Part shown: positions 1-8,018 of the stretch, in pieces
Layout of the letters: every line of letters begins with the position of its first letter
Position numbering within the stretch: position 1 is the first letter of the stretch
Source: Thermococcus sp. M39
GTDB lineage: Archaea > Methanobacteriota_B > Thermococci > Thermococcales > Thermococcaceae
Direction: 5' to 3'
Assembly (NCBI RefSeq): GCF_012027325.1
Contig: NZ_SNUG01000003.1
Span: forward strand, 372,001-436,000
Length of the DNA stretch: 64,000 nt
Position numbers and translations under genes: made by a program
Notes under the pieces: generated by a model
Told to the model about the DNA's origin: nothing
What the model saw: only the letters and a program-made list of their open reading frames with translations
Database searches by the model: none

Positions 1-324
1 GAAACCTACACGACGATCTTCATAATAAACGACAGACTCGCAAGACCAAGGCCTATCCAGGTGAATGGAACCCCAGTAAGGATAATCAGGAGCAGAAGGG
101 ATATCTTCGACTTTGGGATAGTCACCAGAGACTCCCTCCGGTTTTCAGACCTAGAAAAGACGCTCCTTGACTTCTTCTACTTCGCCAACTATGGAACTTT
201 GCCTAAGAGCTTGGCGTGGAGACTATGGAAGGAATATTATGGGATGGCAGACCCCACGAAACTCAAAGAGTATTCCAAAAAATATTCCCGTTCAATACAG
301 AAGGTGATCGAAAATGTTGAATGA
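1..324 (+). CDS. AbiEi-like antitoxin/regulator, C-terminal part (5' end outside window)
   Basis: The reading frame is open from base 1, so the N-terminus lies outside the window; about 107 residues are visible. The segment FSDLEKTLLDFFYFANYGTL is typical of the C-terminal domain of AbiEi-type proteins, where a conserved Asp/Glu-Lys-Thr stretch precedes a helical region. In the type IV toxin-antitoxin pairs of this family the protein binds the operon promoter and neutralises the nucleotidyltransferase encoded next to it. Here the next gene is exactly such a nucleotidyltransferase and starts 11 bases before this stop codon, so translation is probably coupled. The winged-helix part cannot be seen, so the assignment rests on the C-terminal fragment plus the partner gene. 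Confidence 0.7.
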   Translation, partial: ETYTTIFIINDRLARPRPIQVNGTPVRIIRSRRDIFDFGIVTRDSLRFSDLEKTLLDFFYFANYGTLPKSLAWRLWKEYYGMADPTKLKEYSKKYSRSIQKVIENVE

Positions 325-1330
325 TTCACTTCTAATAGAGATTCGCAGGAACGAACGGAGGGGCTTTGCAAACTTCGTTTCAAAGAAAACCGGAATAAAA
401 TCCGTTGACCTCGTGGAATGGGATTACATAATCCACACGATTCTGAAAGAACTTGAGAAAGACCCGGCTTTCAGAGATAACTACGTCTTCAAGGGTGGAA
501 CCTGCCTTGTGAAATGCCATCTCGGTTACTACCGCTTCAGCAGGGACTTGGACTTCGCGTATCGGCACACCGATGAGCTCAGGGAGATAAGCAGGAGCAA
601 GCTCAAAAAATTTCTGAACGAAGAAACCGGTAGAATCGCGGAGATTTTGAGATGTGTGGCTAGGGATTTGGGCCTTGAATTTCAATACAGGAACCATAGT
701 GACTTCAACAACCACAGGTATTTCAGTTTTCTCCTCGGTCCCGGCTGGTTCAGGGAGATAATACTCTACTCCCCTCTTGGGGAGAAGATAAAAATCGAGA
801 TAAACTACGCTGAAAGATTGGCCTTCAAGCCAAAAACCCTAAAGGCAAACACCATCCTCTCTTGGAAGCGTGTTGAACTCACTTCAAGAGACTACGAAAA
901 ATACATTGAGTTCCTCGGTAACTATTATCCCGTTCCCCTCGCGGCTTATTCTGACAGAGAGATTCTCGTGGAGAAGGTTAGAGCCCTCCTGACGAGGAAA
1001 GAGTTCAAACTCAGAGACCTCTATGACCTTTACAAGCTTCACCAGAGGGGTCTCAGGATATCACGTTACAGCAAAGAAATAGGAGGCAAAATCAAGGATT
1101 ATCTCAACTTGAGTTCCACCGCCTCTGAAAACCTGAAGAACTCGATAGAAGCCCTTAAGGAGAGAAGCTTTCTTAGCAACCTCGAACCCGAGATAGAAAG
1201 AGATATTGGACTCATCGTTGAGCCCTTCTCAAGGGAAGAGTTTTTGAACTTCGTTAGGGAGTTACGGTTAGAACTCTTGGACATTATTGAGGGGCTAGAG
1301 GACTTAGTCGGGGTGAAAACCGATGGCTGA
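314..1330 (+). CDS. AbiEii/AbiGii-family nucleotidyltransferase (toxin-like)
   Basis: This 338-residue protein has the AbiEii signature: GGT at residues 61-63 followed by RFSRDLDF with Asp78 and Asp80 as the predicted metal-binding pair of a DNA polymerase beta-type nucleotidyltransferase fold. Family members transfer nucleotides to tRNA or other acceptors and arrest growth when free of their AbiEi partner. The ATG at 314 has an AAGGTGATCG ribosome binding site and overlaps the upstream stop. The 3' end overlaps the helicase start by 8 bases. The catalytic residues look intact. The three-gene overlap implies one transcript, which is unusual because AbiE systems are normally just two genes. 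G+C is higher than in the replication region, suggesting transfer. The family is clear; the substrate is unknown. Confidence 0.87.
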   Translation: MLNDSLLIEIRRNERRGFANFVSKKTGIKSVDLVEWDYIIHTILKELEKDPAFRDNYVFKGGTCLVKCHLGYYRFSRDLDFAYRHTDELREISRSKLKKFLNEETGRIAEILRCVARDLGLEFQYRNHSDFNNHRYFSFLLGPGWFREIILYSPLGEKIKIEINYAERLAFKPKTLKANTILSWKRVELTSRDYEKYIEFLGNYYPVPLAAYSDREILVEKVRALLTRKEFKLRDLYDLYKLHQRGLRISRYSKEIGGKIKDYLNLSSTASENLKNSIEALKERSFLSNLEPEIERDIGLIVEPFSREEFLNFVRELRLELLDIIEGLEDLVGVKTDG

Positions 1331-4300
1331 ATCGGCCATACACCTTCTCGACAAACACGGTCTCGTTGACAACAAACGGGTGATGTTGATAGATGTTCTC
1401 AGGGAGGTTTTGACCTCAGGAGACTACAACCAGATAGACGTTGCCGTGGGTTTCCTCTTCATAAGTGGCATGAAGGAGATTCAAAACGAGCTTGAGGAAT
1501 TCTTCTCGAACGGGGGCAAGATGAGAATTGTGATAGGTAACCAAACAAACAGGGAAACCTTCGAGCAGCTTAGTATGGTCTACCATTCCCTTGAGACCCT
1601 CAAGAAGATAAAACGCCGTGAGAAAAGTGTAGAAACGAACCTTGACCAACAGAGCGAGGACATCGAAAAGAACGCCAACTTCATGGAGCAAACCGAGGAG
1701 AACGAGAGGTTTCTGAGGAGGCTTATGGACTGGATTCAGAACGAGAAACTTGAGATTAGAATCTACATCAAGGAATTCATGCACGCTAAAGCGTATCTAT
1801 TCTACCCTTCAAGGCCGTCCGTAACCCGGATGGGGCTCGTGGGTTCAAGCAACTTTACGCTGGCAGGGTTCTCCGGCAACACCGAGCTGAACGCCATCGT
1901 GCAGTCAACCCACTTCGAGAGCCTGAAAAAGTGGTACGATGAGATTTGGGAGGAGGCCCTTCCATTTAACCCGAAGCTCCTAGAGATAATAGAAAATAGC
2001 TGGGCCGGTCAAGTTCCTGGTAACTTGCCCTCACCGTGGGAAGTCCTAATCAGAGGCCTGTACGAGCTTTACAAAGAGGTACTGGAGAAAGACACCGGAT
2101 TCCTCTTGAGAAAGCTGGAAGATGTGCTCTACGACTTCCAGAAGGATGCAGTTATGAGAGCGATATCTATCGTTAACAAGTACGGGGGAGTTCTGATAAG
2201 CGACGTCGTCGGTTTGGGTAAGAGCTACATAGGACTGGCGCTCTTGGAGCACTTCTCACTTTTGGACCTTCTCCATGGACGCCCAAGGGAAGTCGCGGTA
2301 ATAGCCCCTCCTGGCCTCGTCCGCTACTGGGAAGGATTACTGTGGGAATACAACATTCCGGGGAGAGTGTTTTCATCCGGACTGTTGCCCCGCAGGGAGC
2401 TATCACCCGACAAATACAGGGAAATGGAGGAGTACCTCAAGCGCGTTGGGACTGTCTTAGTTGATGAGGCCCACCATTACTCAAATCCAAGCACGAAATC
2501 CTACAAAAACCTCCAGGAACTCATCGCTGGCAAAAGGCTTATTCTCCTGACGGCGACACCGTACAGGAAGAGGTACAAGGACATAATAAGCCAGATTCGT
2601 CTCTTCCTTCCGGAGAGACGACATCCCTTCCCAATAACGCCGCAGATGTGGGATGAGCTAACGAAAGCCATAGAGCGGGGCGAAATAGACCCCTCGTACG
2701 TATTCAGGGAGGTGCTGATAAGAAGAACTAGGTACGACATCCTCAAGCTCTACGGAGGCGAGGACAACTGCATTAGGGTAAAGAAAAACAAAAAGCTATG
2801 CTTCCCCAAGAGAAAGCTGTCCGTGCTCATGTACACCATCTCAGAGGTTTACCCAGAAGACATCTACGAGCTGCTTTTGAACGGCATTTCTTCCATGAAC
2901 TACGCTAGGTTTGACCTTTACAACTACGTTCTACCCCAGTTCCAGGACGCCGAGCCGTACAGAAGCTTATCCTCTGCGGGCAAAGGACTCAGGGGTATCA
3001 TGAGGATTCTCTATCTGAAACGCTTGGAGAGCTCATGGTATGCAATGTACCAGACTTTGAGGAGGGATCTAATAAAGACCCAGAACTTCATTAAATTCGT
3101 CCAGAACGACTTCATTCCAGCGGGAGATGAGTTCGATGATATCCTGCTCGGAAAGGTTGGGGGCAATAAAGAGAGAGTCCTCAGAGATGATGAAGTACGG
3201 GCGTTCATTGAAGACTACAAGCTAAAGAACAAGGTCACCTACAAGGCAGGTGCCTTCAGGGTCAGGAAACTTCTCGAGGATTTAAAACACGATGTGGGAA
3301 TCCTGGAGTCCATGGAAAAGGCACTCGAACCCCTCAAAAAGGAACTGGAGAAGAACCCAGAGAAAGACCCGAAGCTCAGGAAACTGGCGGATGAGATTGT
3401 GAAACTGAGACGGGAGGGTAAGAAGATCCTCGTCTTCAGCGAGTTCGAGGAGACGGTCCAATGGATTTACAAGGGCCTCAATAGGATACTCCCCACGGAC
3501 ATTGCCCAAAAAATGGAATACGTGAGCTCGAACACCAAGGGAATAGCCGACAAAATAAGGCGCTTCGCTCCAAGGTCCAATGGATACAAAGAGATTGAAG
3601 AATCTCAGGAACTCTACATCCTAATAGCGACTGACGTCCTCAGCGAGGGTCTCAACCTCCAGGATGCCAACGTGGTCATAAACTATGACCTTCACTGGAC
3701 CCCCATTAAGCTCATCCAGAGGATAGGTAGGGTCGATAGAATCGGGACGGAGCACGATGAGATTCTGGTTTACAACTTCTTCCCCGAGAGGAAGCTTGAG
3801 GAGAACCTTGGACTCCTCCAAAAAGTCGAGAGAAGAATTCAGGAGTTCAGTAGGACCCTTGGAACAGATGGGAAAATCCTCCAAGAGGAAGAGGAGTGGA
3901 ATCCCTCGGCGATAAGAGCCATCTACGGAACTGAGGAGATAGAGAAAATAGAGGACGAATTCAGCGGTTCACTGTTATCGGTTACAACGTTTGCGGAGAA
4001 GCTCCTGAGGGATTACAAGGAGGCAAATGCGGAACGGTTCAATGAAATCATCAGGAGATACTCAATGAGGAGCATTGCAAAGGTTCCCAAAAGTGGTGAC
4101 CCAATGGCGTTCTTCGTCTGCAGTAATGGGGTGATGTCCCAGTATTTCATCTACCGCCTTGTGGACGGTGAGTGGAAACCCCAAAACGTTCCGATCGAAC
4201 AACTGTTAAAAGACACTGGTCTGGAAGAGAGCACGCCTCCGTACAACAGCAGTGAAGCGATGAAAACCTACCGTGTTGTTGCTAAGAAGGCATTATCCGA

Positions 4301-4703
4301 CTTCAAGAAGTTGCTAAAGATTGCCGAGAGCGAGCTTGAGTACACCCACAGGAAACCTTCAAAGATACCTCCCAAGGTGAAACTCATACTCAGTAAGATC
4401 AGGGAGAAAAAAGAAAAAACAAAGAACCCCGGAGAAAGGGAGTACCTCGGCCAGCTCCACGACCTGGTGTACTGGGGCTACCTGAACCATGAACCCTTCA
4501 AGAACGCGTTGCTTAAGGCCAAGGTAACAAAAAGGACTTCCAGGGACGATGTAGTGAACCTCTGCCAGGAGCTCGTTGAACGGTTTGGCATAGCGGCACG
4601 CCGCAAGACCATCAAAGAGGAAATTAAAAAGCGCAGGATGGAGGGTGTCAAACCGCACATAGTCGCGGGGCTTCTCTTTGTTCCTACGGAGAAAGGAAGT
4701 TAG
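1323..4703 (+). CDS. PLD-like nuclease / SNF2-type helicase fusion, probable defence protein
   Basis: A 1126-residue protein. The N-terminal third carries one phospholipase D-type motif: His154-x-Lys156 in MHAKAYLF and GSSN at 174-177. A superfamily 2 helicase of SNF2 type follows: motif I GLGKS at 297-301, DEAH at 381-384, TATP at 410-413, and a C-terminal helicase lobe with DVLSEGLNLQ and motif VI QRIGRVDRIG from residue 799. About 250 C-terminal residues have no recognised fold. Cytosolic DNA or RNA translocation coupled to nucleic-acid cleavage is inferred; a single HxK motif suggests a dimeric active site. The ATG at 1323 has GGGGTGA 10 bases upstream and overlaps the AbiEii-like gene. 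PLD and SNF2 modules occur separately in DISARM; this fusion downstream of an AbiE pair is not an arrangement I recognise. Confidence 0.85.
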   Translation: MAESAIHLLDKHGLVDNKRVMLIDVLREVLTSGDYNQIDVAVGFLFISGMKEIQNELEEFFSNGGKMRIVIGNQTNRETFEQLSMVYHSLETLKKIKRREKSVETNLDQQSEDIEKNANFMEQTEENERFLRRLMDWIQNEKLEIRIYIKEFMHAKAYLFYPSRPSVTRMGLVGSSNFTLAGFSGNTELNAIVQSTHFESLKKWYDEIWEEALPFNPKLLEIIENSWAGQVPGNLPSPWEVLIRGLYELYKEVLEKDTGFLLRKLEDVLYDFQKDAVMRAISIVNKYGGVLISDVVGLGKSYIGLALLEHFSLLDLLHGRPREVAVIAPPGLVRYWEGLLWEYNIPGRVFSSGLLPRRELSPDKYREMEEYLKRVGTVLVDEAHHYSNPSTKSYKNLQELIAGKRLILLTATPYRKRYKDIISQIRLFLPERRHPFPITPQMWDELTKAIERGEIDPSYVFREVLIRRTRYDILKLYGGEDNCIRVKKNKKLCFPKRKLSVLMYTISEVYPEDIYELLLNGISSMNYARFDLYNYVLPQFQDAEPYRSLSSAGKGLRGIMRILYLKRLESSWYAMYQTLRRDLIKTQNFIKFVQNDFIPAGDEFDDILLGKVGGNKERVLRDDEVRAFIEDYKLKNKVTYKAGAFRVRKLLEDLKHDVGILESMEKALEPLKKELEKNPEKDPKLRKLADEIVKLRREGKKILVFSEFEETVQWIYKGLNRILPTDIAQKMEYVSSNTKGIADKIRRFAPRSNGYKEIEESQELYILIATDVLSEGLNLQDANVVINYDLHWTPIKLIQRIGRVDRIGTEHDEILVYNFFPERKLEENLGLLQKVERRIQEFSRTLGTDGKILQEEEEWNPSAIRAIYGTEEIEKIEDEFSGSLLSVTTFAEKLLRDYKEANAERFNEIIRRYSMRSIAKVPKSGDPMAFFVCSNGVMSQYFIYRLVDGEWKPQNVPIEQLLKDTGLEESTPPYNSSEAMKTYRVVAKKALSDFKKLLKIAESELEYTHRKPSKIPPKVKLILSKIREKKEKTKNPGEREYLGQLHDLVYWGYLNHEPFKNALLKAKVTKRTSRDDVVNLCQELVERFGIAARRKTIKEEIKKRRMEGVKPHIVAGLLFVPTEKGS

Positions 4704-4765
4704 GGTTTTGATTTTTCCGAACATTATTTAATCTTTAAACTACAACGATTGGATTGGTGAGCAAG

Positions 4766-5212
4766 ATGAAGGAAAGTGTTGTAGGGGTGACCTTCCCCGT
4801 TCCAAAGCGGTTCCTCGATAGAATACTCGATGGAGGCAAGACCGTCTTCGTCAAGCCCTCCACTCTAAGGGTGAAGCCTGGAATGAAGGTCGTCTTTTAC
4901 GCCTCCAGAGAGGGTCAGGCTTGGCTTGGGGAAGCTGAAGTCGAAAGCGTCGAATTCTTTAATAGCGTTGAGGGAATCATTGGGAAGTACGAGGAGGAGC
5001 TTTTCCTCACTCCAAAGGAGCTTAGGGAGTACGAGCGCGAAAGGGCTAAGTGGCACTCCCGCGGGAGGAGGCCAAAGCCATGGATGGTGCTCAGGCTGAA
5101 GAACATTAGGAAGTATCCAAAGCCTGTTAAACCACCAAGGTTCATCGCCGTCTCGGGAAGATACATCAAAGAGAAGGAATACAAGGAAATTCTGCGGAAG
5201 AGCGAGCTTTAA
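4766..5212 (+). CDS. DUF365-like PUA-superfamily protein
   Basis: A 148-residue basic protein resembling the archaeal DUF365 family, a PUA/ASCH-like beta-barrel group. The motif KPGMKVVFYASREGQAWLGE is the strand pattern seen where such proteins bind nucleotides or modified bases. I chose ATG 4766 because GGTGA lies five bases upstream; a TTG at 4754 would be in frame but has no such site. A TTTAA-rich TATA-like stretch at about 4728-4740 could be its own promoter. It lies 62 bases behind the helicase, in the same direction and with similar base composition. Substrate and role are unknown. Confidence 0.65.
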   Translation: MKESVVGVTFPVPKRFLDRILDGGKTVFVKPSTLRVKPGMKVVFYASREGQAWLGEAEVESVEFFNSVEGIIGKYEEELFLTPKELREYERERAKWHSRGRRPKPWMVLRLKNIRKYPKPVKPPRFIAVSGRYIKEKEYKEILRKSEL

Positions 5213-5526
5213 AGCAGAGGCAGTTATTTGGTTTGTATCCTCTTCTTGAAATTTTTACTCCATTGCTCTTTTCTTCGCTGGAGAGATGACATCGCCATAC
5301 TGTTTTATGATGCAACGAGCTCACGGCATGCAAAACATTTATCTCGATTAGTATCTAACTCCCTGTTGGGGACCGGTCAAGTCCTTTCGCCTGTTCCACA
5401 TCGCAATCCCGGAAGGGGGATGAGTTGGGTGGTGAGGCAGGCGGTTTAGTGCCATTTCAATGTTTTCAAGCTTTCTTATTCAGTTTGTCCGGATATCTGG
5501 TTTCCGGCCGCTCATTGTTAAATAAT
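5213..5526. other. Gene-free gap with a G+C-rich hairpin region
   Basis: No convincing gene is seen; a 73-codon frame starting at 5228 has no family resemblance. Between 5370 and 5443 the sequence becomes G+C-rich and can fold. A small hairpin GGAC/GTCC (5370-5373 with 5381-5384) is followed by a nested long hairpin: 5388-5393 with 5438-5443, 5396-5399 with 5429-5432, and 5406-5410 with 5417-5421. A TATA-like CATTTATCT stretch lies at about 5334-5342. The rest is AT-rich and featureless. Confidence 0.4.
5365..5445 (+). ncRNA. Possible structured RNA of unknown class
   Basis: Three nested stems (CGCCTG/CAGGCG, CCAC/GTGG, ATCCC/GGGAT) form a roughly 56-base hairpin with a 6x7 internal loop, next to a smaller hairpin. 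A TATA-like element about 27 bases upstream of 5365 would place a transcription start there. The internal loop recalls an H/ACA guide pocket, but there is no ACA box at the expected position and no kink-turn, so I do not assign it to that class. Strand is inferred only from the TATA-like element. Confidence 0.25.
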
Positions 5527-5958
5527 TTAAAGCAGACTTTCTATCAGTCTGTAGTCCTCCTCTGGTATCTCTCTCATCGCTTTACCCATTAAGTGACCAC
5601 TCCACTTTTTCTTGTTCGTGATGAACTTCAGCTTTGGAATGAGAGGCTTGAACTCAAGTTCGCCGAGCTTTACGGGCTTGATCTTCACCCTCAGAGGGTA
5701 AGTCTCGTTAAGGTGCGGCGGGCTCTTGAATATCCTCGTTGAGTCTGTGTAAGGCTCGCTAACGACCTCAAAGATGCCGACGATTTTTGGTTCGAGAATC
5801 TCTTTGTTCTTCCGCTCCTGCTTGACGTAGAAGACGAGCTTATCACTGGGCTTGACTTTGGCGATGGTGTTCTTGTGCCTTTTAGCCACACCCCAGACGT
5901 TCTTCTTTTTGACAACCTCCCAGTTGTCGCGGTTTGTAATGCAGAGCCAGTATGCCAT
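5527..5958 (-). CDS. EVE domain protein (UPF0310 family)
   Basis: A 143-residue protein covering a complete EVE domain, the PUA-like fold of the UPF0310 family (Pyrococcus PH1033 type). [20 protein letters not shown] is the typical N-terminus, followed by [13 protein letters not shown] and the C-terminal [14 protein letters not shown] domains bind modified bases; proteins with them are enriched near restriction and defence genes, and stand-alone forms also occur in housekeeping contexts. ATG 5958 was chosen because GGTGAT ends four bases upstream; the in-frame GTG at 5967 is part of that site. It faces the DUF365-like gene across a 314-base gap. Confidence 0.88.
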   Translation of the reverse strand: MAYWLCITNRDNWEVVKKKNVWGVAKRHKNTIAKVKPSDKLVFYVKQERKNKEILEPKIVGIFEVVSEPYTDSTRIFKSPPHLNETYPLRVKIKPVKLGELEFKPLIPKLKFITNKKKWSGHLMGKAMREIPEEDYRLIESLL

Positions 5959-6158
5959 TGGTATCACCGTCTCAATTTTGAAAAGATGTCAAAAAAAGTT
6001 TTCTCGGATATTCAATTAACCAGCACTTGGGCGACACCAGTGAGGAAATAATTTTTGCAATTGCAAGTGCGTTTAAATATCCCCATTCTCCAAAATGAAA
6101 AGTTCACTTTCCTACTATTTAAACATACCTCTATCAGCCCTGATTTTGGTTCCACCAT

Positions 6159-6168
6159 GTTTAAATAC
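6159..6168 (+). promoter_or_regulatory. TATA box of the recombinase gene
   Basis: GTTTAAATAC matches an archaeal TATA element; transcription would start near 6190 and give a short leader containing GGTGGGA before ATG 6205. Two similar TTTAAA motifs at about 6069 and 6117 lie in the same AT-rich 240-base gap (5968-6204), in which no gene is seen. Confidence 0.5.
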
Positions 6169-6204
6169 GGCATTTTCCAAATTAAGAGACGGTGGGAGCC
6201 ATGA

Positions 6205-7462
6205 ATGCGTAATACCTACTCTCTCCAGCTCCGGTATTGTCCGGAGGAGCTTCAATACGTCATCTACAGCGACGATATCGAAGAATTACTTGCGGACTAT
6301 GCAGAGACCCATCACATTTCCGAAACCTTCCAAAAAGAGCTCGAAAGGTATGTATGGCAGTTCTTGATGTTTACAAAGACAGGTAAGATCGAAAAAGGGA
6401 GAGAGGTAAAGGCTCCTAACAGGAGAGAAGAATACGTGATATCGCGAGAAGTTTTAAGCAGGTATGTAGCAGCTCTGAGAGATGCGGAGTATTCAAACTC
6501 ATCCCTCACGAAAAGGTTGCAGGCGGTCATTATTGTATTGAGAAGAATTAGGAGTATCGGAAGTGCTGATAGATGTCCTGAGAGATCCCCTGAGACGAGC
6601 AAATACTGCAAGAAGAATAGAGCAGGAGGAAAACACACCAACTCTAACTGTCAACGATGCAAGAGAGTTCTTCAGGAGGCTTGAAGTGCTATTCCAGCTG
6701 AAGAGGCTGTCCAGAAAGAGATACATCAAAGCAATAGCATTCGCACTGTTACTCTTCGCAACAGCAAGAAGGGTTAGTGAGGTAGTTCAGATTAAAGTGA
6801 GCGACATTGACTTTGAAACTCACACCATAAGGATCCCAGTATCTCAGACTAAAGAAGGCAAACTTTTAGGAGCAAAATTGGGCAAAAAAATAGCATTCAT
6901 GACGCGAGAGGCAGAATATGTGCTGAGATATTACATAAAGGCAAACAAAGATGAAATCAAGAGACAACAAGGGTATTTATTCATGATGCCAGGAAAAAGG
7001 AATCTTAAGGATACGTTCCTGCACAAAATAATTAAAGAGAGCAGAGAGCTGGGAGATCTTGGTGCATTGGACTTCGTTGTTAGTGATGGTGTGAATAGAT
7101 TCGAACTGAAACATTTTAGGAAACTCTTCATACAAGAATGGGAAAGGCGAGCAGAAAAGCAAGGAATGCTCAACGAAAGGGTATTAGTAGCAGTTAGGAA
7201 AATCACGGGACATCGACCTCAATCCGATGTTCATAGAACAAACTATGCCAAAATAACCAGCCAAGAGATTTGGGAGTATTACAAGAAGCTCTATTATGAT
7301 ATCGAAGTGCTGACAAAGGGACAGAAAGAAATGTTTAGAATAGTAGGAAGGAGAACGAAGGAATATTGGGAGCATCCAACTGAGTCCTTTATCCAAGCAC
7401 CATTACATCAAGTCACAGTTAACGCAAGCCCAATGGCTTGGTTTGGGGGGCTTCTAAATTGA
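6205..7462 (+). pseudogene. Tyrosine recombinase (integrase), frameshifted
   Basis: Two overlapping frames form one integrase of about 419 residues. The first (6205-6684) carries the N-terminal core-binding part. The second (6563-7462) carries the catalytic domain: Arg in ATARRVSEV, Lys in the following strand, His and Arg in LKHFRKLF, GH in ITGHRP, and the nucleophile Tyr in VHRTNYAKI. The frames join if one A is removed from AGAAGAA at about 6541-6547, giving IVLRELGVSEVLIDVL across the junction. A +1 ribosomal shift or a sequencing error could also explain it. It is not close to the chromosomal XerA type. The gene lies about 390 bases from the 3' end of tRNA-Gln, the usual position of an integrase in an element inserted at a tRNA. 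Confidence 0.8.
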
Positions 7463-7851
7463 TTTCCGTCTTTTTATTTTAACCAAAATTTCGCCTGTAC
7501 TTGGAAGAAACGATTTTTCTGTGTGAATAAAAGACTACAGGTCATGTAACCCACTCGAAAATCGAACCATCTACAGCTCTTAGATCATTTTTAATCAGGG
7601 CATGAAAAAGACTTATTAATATCAAAGAACACATTAACAGGCTGAAAACTTTCCGTGGTGGCGGCCATGATGCGAAGGGGAAAAAGTTGGGAATTCGAAC
7701 CAGCCAAAGGGGTCACCGGACTTGGTTGGGATCCCGTGACCCACCACGAAGAAAGGCCCAGCGAGCAGTATTTGCCAGAAAATCTTGAGTTCTTCATGGA
7801 ATTGTTTGGTAGAGCCATGGGAGCCGTGTTTAGAGAAATTGCAGGGTCCTA
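7463..7851. other. Gap between recombinase and tRNA-Gln
   Basis: The 389 bases start with a T-rich stretch that may end the recombinase transcript. A small frame from ATG 7667 with an upstream GGTGG could encode a short peptide, but it runs through the whole tRNA gene on the opposite strand and matches no family I know, so I do not call it. If an element is integrated here, its right junction should lie at or near 7852. No second copy of the tRNA 3' end is seen between 1 and 7851. Confidence 0.5.
7471..7480 (+). terminator. T-rich terminator after recombinase
   Basis: A TTTTTATTTT run lies nine bases after the stop codon, the usual form of an archaeal intrinsic terminator. Confidence 0.4.
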
Positions 7852-7927
7852 TGGTAGCCCCGCGGGGATTCGAACCCCGGTCGCGGGATCCAAAGTCCCG
7901 CATGCTTGGCCGCTACACCACGGGGCT
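7852..7927 (-). tRNA. tRNA-Gln (anticodon TTG)
   Basis: Read on the minus strand, the acceptor stem AGCCCCG pairs with CGGGGCT. The anticodon stem CGGGA/TCCCG encloses the loop CTTTGGA, giving anticodon TTG for Gln. The T arm contains GGTTCGAATC. After the acceptor strand come discriminator A and an encoded CCA, giving 76 bases in all. There is no sign of an intron. Its 3' end faces the broken recombinase and the G+C-rich operon, so it is a plausible attachment site. Confidence 0.95.
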
Positions 7928-8018
7928 GCCCGATAGATTGAACTGAGAGTGAATTTATAAACTTTACCTTTCTCCCAAAAATATTTCAAAACCCAGCCAT
8001 TAATAACTTAGCTTAAGC

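Noticed and set aside
5228-5449. 73-codon frame in the gap after the DUF365-like gene
   Set aside because: No ribosome site, no family likeness, and it crosses the hairpin region; more likely chance.
6095-6367. 90-codon frame upstream of and over the recombinase start
   Set aside because: Overlaps the recombinase N-terminus in another frame and covers its TATA box; composition is not protein-like.
1-7851. Second att copy (tRNA-Gln 3' end) inside the window
   Set aside because: I found no repeat of the acceptor or T-arm sequence here; if it exists it is outside.
7667-7936. Small ORF with GGTGG ribosome site before tRNA-Gln
   Set aside because: The last third is the antisense of the whole tRNA, and the first part matches no family I know; reading through a tRNA is a common false gene.
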